From contig CALLVD010000074.1 of the NCBI GenBank assembly GCA_938010385.1, forward strand, positions 1-35,736: a DNA stretch of 35,736 nt. The letters run 5' to 3'. Each line of letters begins with the position of its first letter. Position 1 is the first letter of the stretch. A program made the translations under genes and the position numbers. The notes under the pieces are model-generated. The model was not told the origin of the DNA. It worked only from the letters and a program-made list of their open reading frames with translations, and searched no databases. This DNA comes from an uncultured Robiginitomaculum sp. (lineage in GTDB: Bacteria; Pseudomonadota; Alphaproteobacteria; Caulobacterales; Maricaulaceae). This document shows positions 17,086 through 26,064 of the stretch, in pieces.

Positions 17086-17693
17086 ATTTTTGACGGGTCC
17101 GCGAGCGGCTCGCCTTCGAGGTCCGTTTCATTTTCCCATTCATTCAAAATAAGATTGATTGCCTGCTGCGCATCGGTTGTGCGGTGCAAATGCCGGCGCA
17201 GCCATTCGGGGGTGAAGCGCGCGTCAATCGTATGAGAAATAAGCGTAATAATCGGCGTCCAATAATCATCTGTATCCAAAAACACGATTGGCTTGCTGTG
17301 CAGATTCATGCGCAGCCATGATATAACTTCCACCGCTTCTTCGAGCGTGCCGATACCGCCCGGCAATATCAGAAAGGCATCCGCCGCATCATACATCATT
17401 TGCTTGCGCGTATGCATGTCAGGCACAATTTCATGCGGGACGTCTTTGTAAGTAATCTCGCGGGTTTGCAGAAACTCCGGGATAATGCCCAGCACGTCTC
17501 CGCCCGCCTCATGGCAGGCTTTGGCCGTCGCCCCCATTAAGCCGACTCCTCCGCCGCCGTAAACAAGGCGGTGGCCCGACGCCGCAATGGCTTTGCCTGT
17601 GGCCTTTGCCAAATCAAAGTAATGTTGATCGACAGCGCTTGAAGAGCCGCAAAAAACGCAAACAGACTTGGAGATATTTTCAGAAGGGGACAT
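17082..17693 (-). CDS. LOG-family nucleotide 5'-monophosphate phosphoribohydrolase
   Basis: A 203-residue protein of the Lonely Guy (TIGR00730) family, which cleaves cytokinin riboside monophosphates or AMP-like nucleotides to base and ribose 5-phosphate. It has the N-terminal CVFCGSSS, GGGGVGLMGATA (47-58), MHTRKQMM with Arg96/Lys97, and the hallmark PGGIGTLEE (111-119). In bacteria many such proteins are misnamed lysine decarboxylase. Physiological substrate here is not known. Its stop overlaps that of msrC by 4 bases on the opposite strand. Confidence 0.92.
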   Translation of the reverse strand: MSPSENISKSVCVFCGSSSAVDQHYFDLAKATGKAIAASGHRLVYGGGGVGLMGATAKACHEAGGDVLGIIPEFLQTREITYKDVPHEIVPDMHTRKQMMYDAADAFLILPGGIGTLEEAVEVISWLRMNLHSKPIVFLDTDDYWTPIITLISHTIDARFTPEWLRRHLHRTTDAQQAINLILNEWENETDLEGEPLADPSKI

Positions 17694-17775
17694 AAATAAC
17701 CTTAAGGGAAACCGGACTCAGGGCGCGCAGCTTGCTAGACCTTTGCGATAAGTACAACCCGGCAAGGAAGATTTT

Positions 17776-18708
17776 ATGCGCATTGCGCTGTATATTTTAT
17801 TGGCAATGGGGCTCATTTTTGCCGGTGGCCGGTGGGCTTTAAGCGCGGGACAGGACGGCGGCGCGTTACGACCCGGCCCGGGCGCCACTCAAGCCCTGCC
17901 TGCTGAAGAAATTTATGCTCCGGCCGTCTTAAAAACGGCTGAGCTTTCAACAAACGGTGATTTAAAGCTGAGCGGTACAGCGACGCCGAAAACGAATCTG
18001 ACCGTGAAGGCTGATGAAGAGATTTTGCGCACAATCAGGGTCGGCGCGAATTCCGCATGGACCATAGAGGTCAAGGTGCCGGCCGCGCGCATTCGCCGCC
18101 GGATTGTATCCATCAATCTGCAATCTGATTTGGGGGAAGAAAGCCTCATTAAGTCAGAAGCAGGTCTGCTTATTGTGACCGAGCCCGTGGAATTTAAACA
18201 AGGGCTGTTTATGGTTCGCCCCGGCGCGGCGACGCTTGTTCTGCAATCTCCTTTTGACGGCCTGCCGCGCAGCGCGGGGCTGACGTTAGAGGCGGCTGAT
18301 TATGATGATGCCGGCGGCGTTATTTTTTCCGGCCGTTCGGAAACGCCGGGGCGAATTCGCCTGTCTGCCGGCCGATCAGTTCTGGGCGAAACGGGTCCGG
18401 ATGCGAGCGGGCGTTGGACCTTAATTTCAGGCGCAGGACTGCCGATAGGCAGCTATCCGATGCGCTTGCAGCTGATCGCAGAAAGCGGTGAGGCCATCAG
18501 TCAAATCGATGTTCCGTTTACCCGAAAACCTCCGGCCGCAATCACCGATACTGTTGAGCAGGACGGACTTGATTTTCCGGCCGCGCCCAAACCGCAAGCG
18601 CAGTTTGAGCCGCAGCGCTGGACGCTGACACGGCCATTATCAGGCGGCGGAATGCAGCATACGCTTTTGTGGTCCCCGGAAATTCCTGCGCAGGACGCAG
18701 ATCAATAA
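17776..18708 (+). CDS. Exported protein with Ig-like domains
   Basis: A 310-residue protein with an N-terminal signal anchor (about residues 3-22) and a strong AAGGAAG ribosome site 5 bases before the ATG. The rest is beta-rich and resembles tandem Ig-like modules: about 50-130 (DLKLSGTATPKTNLTVKADEE...WTIEVKV) and about 175-250 (VIFSGRSETPGRIRLSAG...GRWTLISG). Each has the G-x-A-x-P-x-x-x-x-V/I pattern and a closing Trp strand typical of bacterial Ig domains found beside LysM modules. No LysM is present here. The C-terminal tail (WTLTRPLSGGGMQHTLLW) is also seen in LysM/Ig proteins. It probably binds envelope components; function unknown. It overlaps the convergent RND gene by 7 bases. Confidence 0.75.
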   Translation: MRIALYILLAMGLIFAGGRWALSAGQDGGALRPGPGATQALPAEEIYAPAVLKTAELSTNGDLKLSGTATPKTNLTVKADEEILRTIRVGANSAWTIEVKVPAARIRRRIVSINLQSDLGEESLIKSEAGLLIVTEPVEFKQGLFMVRPGAATLVLQSPFDGLPRSAGLTLEAADYDDAGGVIFSGRSETPGRIRLSAGRSVLGETGPDASGRWTLISGAGLPIGSYPMRLQLIAESGEAISQIDVPFTRKPPAAITDTVEQDGLDFPAAPKPQAQFEPQRWTLTRPLSGGGMQHTLLWSPEIPAQDADQ

Positions 18709-21700
18709 GCATTTCGCTTTTGCGCGGCTTCCCTGTTTTCAGCGGCGGGTTTAAACGTCCAAAGGCCTAAGCGCTGCAAGCGGCCCTTGATGACATACGG
18801 CATAGCCAACAACACCGGCGTCAGGAACAGGGTCAGCACGGTCGAAAACGTAAGCCCTGTCGCAATCACATAAGAAATCGGCGCCCATATAGTTGAAGTC
18901 GACGTGCCTTTAAATGAAAATTCGCCGGTGAAAATATCCGCTTGCCAGCCCAAAACCAGCGGCATTAAGCCGACAACAGTCGTCAGCGTTGTCAGAAAAA
19001 CCGGGCGCAGGCGCTGGGCTGCGGTGCGCACAACCGAGTCGACGGGCGCATAGCCGCGTTTGAGAAGCTGCTGATAGCTGTCTATCAGGACAATATTATT
19101 GTTCACCACAATTCCCGCCAAGGCGATGACGCCGGTGCCGGACAGGATGATCGAAATATACGGATAATAGGTCAGGCCAAGGACAACCCCGAACACGGAT
19201 AAAATCACGGCCAAAAGCGTCAGGAATACGTGATAAAAACTGTTAAACTGCAACAATAATATTACGCTCATCATAAATAGGATAGCGATAGCTGCCCCTT
19301 GGAAGAACCGGCCGGCGGCCGCGTTTTCTTCTTCTTGGCCGAGGAACTTGTGAGACACGCCGGGCGGCAAGTCAGCCTCCTCAGCCAGCCAGTCTTTGAC
19401 GATTTCAACTTGTTGATTGGTCGCAAAGCCGTCGCGTGTATTGGCCTTGACTTCATAAACCAAGGATTGATCCCGGCGTTCAATTTTATCTTGTCGCGGC
19501 TTGGCAAGGCGGGTCACAACCGATGACAAAGGCAGGCTCCCGCTGCGGGTTTGAATGCGCAGCGTATCAAGTTTTTGAAGGTCTCTTGCGCCGGCGGGAA
19601 AACGAATGCGAATATCGACTTCTTCCGTTGCGTCTTGCGGGCGGTATTGCCCGACCAATGTCCCTTCTGTCAGAAAGGACACGGCGGCCCCGATGCGCGA
19701 GACATTCAGTCCAAGCCGGCCGGCCTCTTCGCGATTAACGCGAAGCTGCCATTCAATGCCGGGCAGCGGCAATGTATCTTCAATCTCGTAAATACCGTCC
19801 ATAGCCTGAAATTTTTCGCGTACTTTCACTGTCGCCGCCTTGAGCGCTTCAAGATTATCAGACGACAATTGCACGGCCATATCCTTACCGATGGGCGGGC
19901 CTTGGGAAACAGCAGAGACTTCGGTGTAAACGCCGGGTATGCCGGAGACGGCGCGGCGCAAATCTTCGACAATCTCATTACTGCTTGGCCGGTCTTCAAA
20001 ATCTTTAAGCTCGGTATAAACTTTGACCACCGTATCAGACGGCACATTGGCCGGGCCTGCCAGAGCCTCTCCGCCGGCCCCTGTGCCTCCGGCCGCGGCG
20101 CCGGCGACGGTGTAAACAGACTGAATACCGTCGACAGTGTTAACGCGGTTTTCAATTTCAAGCGCAATCTCAAGCGCGTCAGCAGGCGTTGTATTACCGC
20201 GCGAACGGGCCAGAACGAAAATGCGATCGCCGGCCGCTTGCGTGAAGAACTCAACCTGTTTGGGCGGGTCTGCGCTCATAACGCGGGTGAAGTTGCCCTT
20301 AATCGTCATTAAGATAATCAACGTCACAACGATAACGATAAACGGGTAATTGACCAGCTTACTGATAATGCGCACATAAATCCCGGTCAGGCCTTTGGTT
20401 GCAAGCGGATCGCCGCCTTCACCCGACAAAGCGGCGGCGTTGCGGTTGACTTTACTGATCTTGCGCGGTCCGATAAGCGCGCCCATGGTCGGCAGGAAAA
20501 TCACCGCCATAAATAACGATGCCGTCAGAACAAAAATCATTGTGCGAGGGAAATACGACATGAACTTGCCGGTGACATCATCCCAGAACAGAAGCGGCAA
20601 AAACGCCGCCAAGGTCGTCGCCGTCGAGGACACAATCGGCCAGAACATGCGTTTGCCGGCTTGGGTGTAAGCCTCTTTGCGGTCAAAGCCTTCGGCCAAT
20701 TTGCGGTCTGCAAATTCGACAATCACAATCGCGCTGTCGACCAAAACCCCGACGGACAGGATAAGGCCGAACATAATCATCATGTTTATCGACGCGCCTT
20801 GAACGTAAAACATGAAAAGCGCCATGAGAAAACTGGCCGGGATTGCAAACCCGACAAACATAGCCGAGCGCCAACCCAGCGCAGCAATACAGACGATAAA
20901 CACCAAAATAACGGCATTGACGATTGAAGAAAAAAGCGAGCTGACCATTTCGCGAATTTCCCGCGACCGGTCCTGACTGTAAGCCACATTGACAGTTTCC
21001 GGCCAGTTTGGCCGGGCGCTTATTTCATCAACAACCGCGCGGACCTTCTCAATGGTTTCAATAATGTTTTCGCCTTGGCGTTTAGAGACCTCGACAGAGA
21101 CTGATGTTTGACCGTTAAAGCGGGCGTAAGACGTAACGTCTTTATAGCCTTTGCGAACCACAGCAATGTCGCTCATTTTGACAATCGCGCCGGTGCTGCC
21201 GGTGCGGATAACCAGCTCGGATAAATCCTCGGGATTTTCGATTAATCCCGGCAATTTGACGTTAAACTTGCCGCTCGCCGTTTCCAGGGCGCCGGCCGCG
21301 ATCAAGGAATTATTGCGCGCCACAGCGGCAGAAATCTCGTCAAAGGTAATCCCTGCACTGTCCATGAGGCGCGGGTCGATAACGGCTTCTAAAATATTGA
21401 TCCGTTCCCCGGAAATGCGCGCTTCCAATACAGCGGGCAAGCCTTCAATGCGGCGCTGCAGATCTTTAGCCAGAAACTGCATTTCCCGCTCCGGTGCATC
21501 GCCGAATAAATTGACGACGACAACGGGAAAGGTTGAGGTGGAAATTTCTTCAACGACCGGCTGGCGCGCCTCTGCCGGAAATTCAGCGCGGGCTTTGTCG
21601 ACCTTTTCATTAATTTCCTGAACGGCTTTATCTTGATCAAAACTGGCATTAAATTCCAGCACCATAAACGCGACATTGGACGCCGCAATGCCGTCCATTT

Positions 21701-21938
21701 GGCGCAGACCTTCCACGGCCTTCAGCTCTGTTTCCATGGGCCGAACCAAAAGCCGCTCGGCGTCTTCCGGCGAGATGCCGGGCACGACGACCTGTACGTT
21801 GACAAACGGCACCGGAATATCCGGCTCTGCATCGAGCGGCAGGCGCGACATTGCCAGAAGGCCGCCAAGTACGGCAAACACCATCAGGCCCAGCGTGACC
21901 CGCCAGTTGTTAATCGCAAAATCGACAATGCGTTCCAT
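18702..21938 (-). CDS. RND efflux permease, HAE1-like
   Basis: A 1,078-residue inner-membrane pump of the AcrB/HAE1 superfamily with 12 membrane segments and two large periplasmic domains. Landmarks: the N-terminus with LPLDAEPDIPVPFVNVQVVVPG, NEKVDKARAEFP, and the first membrane block 333-500. In helix 4, where HAE1 pumps normally carry two adjacent aspartates for proton transfer, the sequence is LSVGVLVD401-S402-AIVIVE, so only one acid remains. The C-terminal half contains GIVVNNNIVLID and ends in a charged tail. The permease starts 2 bases after the adaptor gene stop, so both form an operon. No outer-membrane factor is encoded nearby. Substrate unknown. Confidence 0.93.
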   Translation of the reverse strand: MERIVDFAINNWRVTLGLMVFAVLGGLLAMSRLPLDAEPDIPVPFVNVQVVVPGISPEDAERLLVRPMETELKAVEGLRQMDGIAASNVAFMVLEFNASFDQDKAVQEINEKVDKARAEFPAEARQPVVEEISTSTFPVVVVNLFGDAPEREMQFLAKDLQRRIEGLPAVLEARISGERINILEAVIDPRLMDSAGITFDEISAAVARNNSLIAAGALETASGKFNVKLPGLIENPEDLSELVIRTGSTGAIVKMSDIAVVRKGYKDVTSYARFNGQTSVSVEVSKRQGENIIETIEKVRAVVDEISARPNWPETVNVAYSQDRSREIREMVSSLFSSIVNAVILVFIVCIAALGWRSAMFVGFAIPASFLMALFMFYVQGASINMMIMFGLILSVGVLVDSAIVIVEFADRKLAEGFDRKEAYTQAGKRMFWPIVSSTATTLAAFLPLLFWDDVTGKFMSYFPRTMIFVLTASLFMAVIFLPTMGALIGPRKISKVNRNAAALSGEGGDPLATKGLTGIYVRIISKLVNYPFIVIVVTLIILMTIKGNFTRVMSADPPKQVEFFTQAAGDRIFVLARSRGNTTPADALEIALEIENRVNTVDGIQSVYTVAGAAAGGTGAGGEALAGPANVPSDTVVKVYTELKDFEDRPSSNEIVEDLRRAVSGIPGVYTEVSAVSQGPPIGKDMAVQLSSDNLEALKAATVKVREKFQAMDGIYEIEDTLPLPGIEWQLRVNREEAGRLGLNVSRIGAAVSFLTEGTLVGQYRPQDATEEVDIRIRFPAGARDLQKLDTLRIQTRSGSLPLSSVVTRLAKPRQDKIERRDQSLVYEVKANTRDGFATNQQVEIVKDWLAEEADLPPGVSHKFLGQEEENAAAGRFFQGAAIAILFMMSVILLLQFNSFYHVFLTLLAVILSVFGVVLGLTYYPYISIILSGTGVIALAGIVVNNNIVLIDSYQQLLKRGYAPVDSVVRTAAQRLRPVFLTTLTTVVGLMPLVLGWQADIFTGEFSFKGTSTSTIWAPISYVIATGLTFSTVLTLFLTPVLLAMPYVIKGRLQRLGLWTFKPAAENREAAQKRNAY

Positions 21939-21940
21939 GG

Positions 21941-23017
21941 CTACTGCGCATCCTCACGCACGGGATCGACAATCGTGCCGGTCGAGACATAGTCTTGGCC
22001 TTTGATGATGATGCGCGTGCGCTCGGGCAAGCCTGTGACCCAAACGCCGCCGTCATCTTCGTCAATCACGGTAACAGGCGTAAAGGCGACGCTGTCATCG
22101 CTGTTAAGATAGCGTACGCCGACAATTCCGGTGTCGCTCAGCGTTAAAATTCGCGACGGAATTTGCTGCGCAAGGACGTCACCGGAGAAAAGTTTTACAT
22201 CGGCTGTCACCCCGGCTTTCAGGCTCATATCAGAATTGTCTACCGCGATTTCGGCAGAGAATGTCCGGGTCATCGGATTGGCCTTGGATTCAATTAACTG
22301 CACAGCGCCGGTGAGTGATTCGCCGGTTGCGAGGGTCAACTTTGCCTCTTGGCCGGGTTTAATCGCGCCGACTTGTGTTTCCGACAAATCAACCCGCACA
22401 ATCAGCGGCGATAAATCTACCAGCAAGCCGCAGCTTTGCCCCGGCGCAAGATAGTCGCCAAGCTCTGCGGCTTGCCGCTCCCAAATGCCGGAAAACGGCG
22501 CGCGAATATTCACATTGTCCAGCTCTATTTGCGCCTGTGCAATCGCCGCGCGAGCGCCGTCCAATTGCGCCTCAATAGCCGTAACCCGCGTCGCCGATTG
22601 ATAGCCTTTTTCTGCTAAAATTCTTGCGGCTTTTAAGTCCACTTCAACTGCGCGCAAATTCGCTTTGGCCTGATCTAAGACGGACTCTCGCGCGTCTACG
22701 TCCTGCCGGCATAACAGCGCGCCGCGATTAACCTGCGCGCCCTCACGCGCCGGCGTTGAGACAACCGGACCGGCAGTCTGCGCCTTAACATTAACCTCTC
22801 GTGAGGCCTCGGTCTGTCCGAACAGGGAAAACGCGCGTGGATGCGAAACGGCCACGGCGTCGCGGTAAACCACGGCCGGCAAAGCCGCCTCTTGAGCTTG
22901 CGACGCGGCTTCGGTCTCATCTTGCGCGGTGTCAGGCTTAAAATAGTTAAACATGAACCACACGATAATGGCCAACAGCAACAGGCCCGCGATCAGATAT
23001 GACTTGTTGATTTTCAT
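21941..23017 (-). CDS. RND periplasmic adaptor (membrane fusion protein)
   Basis: A 358-residue HlyD/AcrA-type adaptor. ATG 23,017 is favoured: it follows TAGGA by about 5 bases and leads straight into a membrane anchor (MKINKSYLIAGLLLLAIIVW), whereas the upstream in-frame start adds 32 residues of unlikely sequence. The order is lipoyl half-motif (EVNVKAQTAGPVVST), coiled hairpin (about 105-165, rich in Ala, Leu, Glu), second lipoyl half (NVNIRAPFSGIWERQ), beta-barrel and membrane-proximal domain. It links the permease to an outer-membrane channel. The gene is divergent from the MBL-fold lipoprotein gene with a 209-base gap that may hold both promoters; I found no convincing boxes there. Confidence 0.9.
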   Translation of the reverse strand: MKINKSYLIAGLLLLAIIVWFMFNYFKPDTAQDETEAASQAQEAALPAVVYRDAVAVSHPRAFSLFGQTEASREVNVKAQTAGPVVSTPAREGAQVNRGALLCRQDVDARESVLDQAKANLRAVEVDLKAARILAEKGYQSATRVTAIEAQLDGARAAIAQAQIELDNVNIRAPFSGIWERQAAELGDYLAPGQSCGLLVDLSPLIVRVDLSETQVGAIKPGQEAKLTLATGESLTGAVQLIESKANPMTRTFSAEIAVDNSDMSLKAGVTADVKLFSGDVLAQQIPSRILTLSDTGIVGVRYLNSDDSVAFTPVTVIDEDDGGVWVTGLPERTRIIIKGQDYVSTGTIVDPVREDAQ

Positions 23018-23226
23018 GGCATTCCTACGGGCGGACAGTCCCGCCGGTTCACGCGAGTTTGTTTCCCCGCTATCGCGCGCAAAGTAAAGCTGCGGCTTGC
23101 AGGCGCAACCCATAATCTTGCAAAGCTGTATATCATTTATGAATGCGAGTCCGTATAACGGGTTGCAGAATATTCAAACTTGCACATATGCGATCACGTC
23201 TTGATTGCACGAACAGGAGCTATGCC

Positions 23227-24171
23227 ATGCAATCATCTTTGAAATTTATCCTTATCGGAACGGTCGCCCTGACCCTGTCAGCGTGCAGCGGCGCACAGAC
23301 TCCGGCCGCCCAAGCGCAGGACACCAAGCCGTCCGAAAAGCCTGCGCCCGCCGCTGACGCGCCAAGCGTCGAGACAACAGATTTAGGGAGCGGTATTTAT
23401 ATGATCAAAGGCCAAGGCGGCAATGTCGGCGTCGCTGTCGGACCGGACACTGTCTTGGTAATCGATGACCAATTTGCCCGCATGAGCACAGCGATTTTAG
23501 GCGCGATTGCCGACATTACGGACAAGCCGGTCGCTTATATGATTAACACGCATTATCATGGCGATCACACCGGCGGGAATGAAAACTTTGCCGCCGCCGG
23601 CGCGACCATTATCGCCCATGACAATGTGCACAAGCGTATGTCAGAAACGCAACAAAGCGATCTTTTTGACCGTGAAACCCCGCCCGCCAATCCGGCCGCG
23701 CGCCCGCATATCACCTTCTCTGACACGACGACGTTTCAGACCACCGGACAAAAAGCTAAAATCCATCATGTTGCCGGCGCGCATACGGACGGGGACTCCA
23801 TCATTCATTTTGAAGATGCCAATGTCATCCATATGGGCGATAACTTTTTTAACGGCATGTTCCCTTACATTGATACAGCGGCCGGCGGGTCGATTAACGG
23901 CATGATTGCGGCCCATCAAACGGCGCTGGACCTGGCCGATGAGGCCACGCAAATCATCCCCGGCCACGGCGCGATGTCGACCAAGGCCGATCTGGTTGCC
24001 GCGCAAAACCTGCTCAAGAAAATCCGCGCGCAGGTCCAAGCCCGCATTAACGCCGGCAACAGCTTGGAAGAGGCCATCGCCGCCGACCCGCTCAAGGGCA
24101 TGGAGTCCTACGCAGCCTTTATCGACAAAGATAATATGGTGAAAGCGGCTTATTTATCCCTGAAAAAGTAA
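23227..24171 (+). CDS. MBL-fold metallohydrolase lipoprotein
   Basis: A 314-residue secreted hydrolase. ATG 23,227 follows AGGAG by 7 bases and begins a lipoprotein signal with lipobox LSAC (Cys20), then an Ala/Pro-rich linker to about 45. The metallo-beta-lactamase fold follows: N-T-H109-Y-H111-G-D113-H114 binds zinc, further ligands are in HHVAGAHTDGDS and HMGDNFF, and the last His in IIPGHGAMS. The overall arrangement resembles glyoxalase II-like or subclass B-like hydrolases and not RNA-processing types. The divergent RND pump next door could suggest a detoxification role, but this is inference. Substrate unknown; beta-lactamase activity should not be assumed. Confidence 0.9.
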   Translation: MQSSLKFILIGTVALTLSACSGAQTPAAQAQDTKPSEKPAPAADAPSVETTDLGSGIYMIKGQGGNVGVAVGPDTVLVIDDQFARMSTAILGAIADITDKPVAYMINTHYHGDHTGGNENFAAAGATIIAHDNVHKRMSETQQSDLFDRETPPANPAARPHITFSDTTTFQTTGQKAKIHHVAGAHTDGDSIIHFEDANVIHMGDNFFNGMFPYIDTAAGGSINGMIAAHQTALDLADEATQIIPGHGAMSTKADLVAAQNLLKKIRAQVQARINAGNSLEEAIAADPLKGMESYAAFIDKDNMVKAAYLSLKK

Positions 24172-24190
24172 AGTTTTAAGACCAAAAAAA

Positions 24191-24226
24191 AGCCCGGCGG
24201 AGCGATGGCTCAGCCGGGCTTTTTTG
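24191..24226 (+). terminator. Bidirectional terminator between MBL gene and etfA
   Basis: Outer stem AGCCCGGC (24,191-24,198) pairs with GCCGGGCT (24,213-24,220). An inner stem GAGC/GCTC (24,200-24,203 with 24,208-24,211) sits above a G·A mismatch, with a GATG loop. It is flanked by an A7 run on one side and T-rich sequence on the other, so it should serve both converging genes. Confidence 0.92.
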
Positions 24227-24241
24227 TTTTGTTAAGCCGGA

Positions 24242-25168
24242 TTAAAGTGCGGCTTCAAGCTCCGGAACAGCTTTGAACAGATCCGCGACCAGACCGTAAT
24301 CGGCGACTTGGAAAATCGGGGCTTCTTCGTCTTTGTTGATGGCAACGATGACCTTGCTGTCTTTCATGCCGGCCAAATGCTGAATCGCGCCGGAAATACC
24401 GATGGCCATATAAAGCTCAGGGGCGACGGCCTTGCCGGTCTGCCCGACCTGATAATCATTGGGCACATAGCCCGCATCAACAGCCGCGCGCGACGCGCCG
24501 ACCGCTGCGCCGAGCTTATCTGCCAGCTTTTCGATAATCGCAAAGTTTTCAGCCGAGCCGACGCCGCGTCCGCCGGACACGACGATTTTCGCCGCTGTCA
24601 ATTCCGGACGATCGGATTCGGACAATTCTTCGCCGACATATTCGGATTTAAACGGCCCGGACGGGTCGGCCAAAGTTTTAGCATCTGCGCTGCCTGTTTC
24701 GCCGGCCGCGTCAAAGGCCGTGGTGCGAACAGTGACAACCTGCTTGGCGTCGCCGGATTTAACCGTGGCCATCGCATTACCCGCATAAATCGGACGCACA
24801 AATGTTTTGGCATCGACAACGCCTGTAATCGAGCTGATTTGCATCACGTCCAGCATAGCGGCGACGCGGGGCATGTAGTTTTTATGGGTGGTCGTATCCG
24901 GCGCCAAGACAGCGTCATATTCGCTCATAAGCGGGACGATAACCTCTTGCATGCTCTCGGCCAATTGGCGGCGCAAGGATTCATGGTCGACGGCCAGAAC
25001 GTGGCGCACGCCGGCAATTTTTGCCGCTTGCGCCATGACGTCTTTAACGCCTTTACCGGCGACTAAAATATCAATGTCGCCGCCCATAGCGGCTGCGGCC
25101 GTGACGGTTTTGTGGGTCGCGTCTTTCAGCGTTTCGTTATCGTGCTCTGCTACAACTAAAATAGCCAT
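24242..25168 (-). CDS. etfA: Electron transfer flavoprotein alpha subunit
   Basis: A 308-residue subunit that binds FAD and passes electrons from acyl-CoA and other dehydrogenases to ETF:quinone oxidoreductase. The C-terminal FAD domain is clear: VSGGRGVGSAENF, LGAAVGASRAAVDAGYVPNDYQVGQTGKAVAPELYMAIGISGAIQHLAGM, and INKDEEAPIFQVADYG. The N-terminal domain (1-185) is the usual partner-binding fold. Its ATG overlaps the etfB stop by one base (TAATG), which gives tight translational coupling for a 1:1 heterodimer. It is the last gene of the HIG1-like–pduO–etfB–etfA run. Confidence 0.98.
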   Translation of the reverse strand: MAILVVAEHDNETLKDATHKTVTAAAAMGGDIDILVAGKGVKDVMAQAAKIAGVRHVLAVDHESLRRQLAESMQEVIVPLMSEYDAVLAPDTTTHKNYMPRVAAMLDVMQISSITGVVDAKTFVRPIYAGNAMATVKSGDAKQVVTVRTTAFDAAGETGSADAKTLADPSGPFKSEYVGEELSESDRPELTAAKIVVSGGRGVGSAENFAIIEKLADKLGAAVGASRAAVDAGYVPNDYQVGQTGKAVAPELYMAIGISGAIQHLAGMKDSKVIVAINKDEEAPIFQVADYGLVADLFKAVPELEAAL

Positions 25169-25914
25169 TAGATTACTCCTTCAGTTTTCAGGGCGGCAAC
25201 AAGCGCCGGAACGTCTTCGACTTTTACGCCGGCGCTGCGCGCTTCGGGCTCGGTCACTTTGACGGTGGTAATGCGCGGGGCCGTATCGACGCCGAAATCA
25301 GCCGGGGTCTTGGCGTCAATAGGCTTTTTCTTGGCCTTCATAATATTGGGCAGCGACGCATAGCGTGGCTCATTAAGGCGCAAATCTGTCGTCACGACGG
25401 CCGGCAAAGACAGCTTCACAGTCTGCAAACCGCCATCGACTTCGCGTTTTACCGTCAGGCTGTCGCCGCCAAATTCCATGGAATTGGCAAAGGTGCCTTG
25501 CGGCCAGCCGAGCATCGCCGCGAGCATAGAGCCGGTCGCGCCGTTATCGCCGTCAATCGCCTGCTTACCGGCAATGACCAAATCAATGGCTTCGGACTCG
25601 ACCAAAGCCTTGAGAATTTTTGCCACGGCCAGCGGCTCCAAATCGTCATCCGTCTGCACGTGAATGCCGCGGTCCATACCCATAGCCAGGGCCGTACGGA
25701 TGGTTTCCTGCGCTTTGGCAGGACCGATGGAGACAACAATCGTTTCCGTCGCCGTGCCGGCTTCTTGCAATCGCACGGCCTGCTCGACAGAAATTTCGTC
25801 AAACGGGTTCATGGACATTTTCACATTGGCAAGGTCAACGCCGCTTTGGTCAGCCTTGACCCGCGCTTTGACATTATAATCAAGCACGCGCTTGACGGGG
25901 ATAAGAACTTTCAT
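25168..25914 (-). CDS. etfB: Electron transfer flavoprotein beta subunit
   Basis: A 248-residue subunit that binds AMP and completes the ETF heterodimer. Family features: [16 protein letters not shown] at the start, [71 protein letters not shown] and the signature [28 protein letters not shown] site lies about 7 bases before the ATG. The gene has its own upstream gap of 150 bases with a promoter candidate and a long perfect palindrome, so etfBA may be controlled apart from the upstream adenosyltransferase gene. Confidence 0.98.
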   Translation of the reverse strand: MKVLIPVKRVLDYNVKARVKADQSGVDLANVKMSMNPFDEISVEQAVRLQEAGTATETIVVSIGPAKAQETIRTALAMGMDRGIHVQTDDDLEPLAVAKILKALVESEAIDLVIAGKQAIDGDNGATGSMLAAMLGWPQGTFANSMEFGGDSLTVKREVDGGLQTVKLSLPAVVTTDLRLNEPRYASLPNIMKAKKKPIDAKTPADFGVDTAPRITTVKVTEPEARSAGVKVEDVPALVAALKTEGVI

Positions 25915-25956
25915 TTGTGTCTCCGGCCTTTTAAAGTCGTTTTCGTTATCAGCTTA

Positions 25957-25984
25957 AGTATAGACCCGGCAGTCCTTGCGCAAG
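25957..25984 (-). promoter_or_regulatory. Candidate etfBA promoter
   Basis: Minus strand: a good -10 TATACT (25,962-25,957) and a weak -35 region, either CTTGCG with a 16-bp spacer (25,984-25,979) or TTGCGC with a 15-bp spacer. Transcription would start about 35 bases before etfB. The -35 lies inside the palindrome described separately. Confidence 0.5.
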
Positions 25985-25990
25985 GACTGC
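25969..25990. promoter_or_regulatory. Perfect 22-bp palindrome upstream of etfB
   Basis: The 11-base half-site GCAGTCCTTGC is followed without any spacer by its exact reverse complement. It is 55 bases upstream of the etfB start, overlaps the presumed -35 region and has no U-tract in either direction. A regulator operator is the best explanation; an RNA hairpin is less likely because there is no loop. Confidence 0.6.
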
Positions 25991-26064
25991 AACGCTATTT
26001 TATATGAAATTTGTTGCATATAAGCACAGCTTATCTCGACTCGGTTTTGAAAGCGCAGCCTAAA

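Noticed and set aside
19551-20312. 253-codon plus frame opposite the RND permease
   Set aside because: Antisense shadow; the permease is unambiguous and the plus product has no known motif.
23105-23166. GCAACCC and GGGTTGC inverted repeat between the RND adaptor and MBL genes
   Set aside because: Only 7 bp with a 48-base gap; expected by chance and not aligned with a promoter.
23227-24171. Calling the MBL-fold lipoprotein a beta-lactamase
   Set aside because: The HxHxDH motif is shared by many hydrolases; nothing specific to antibiotic cleavage is visible.
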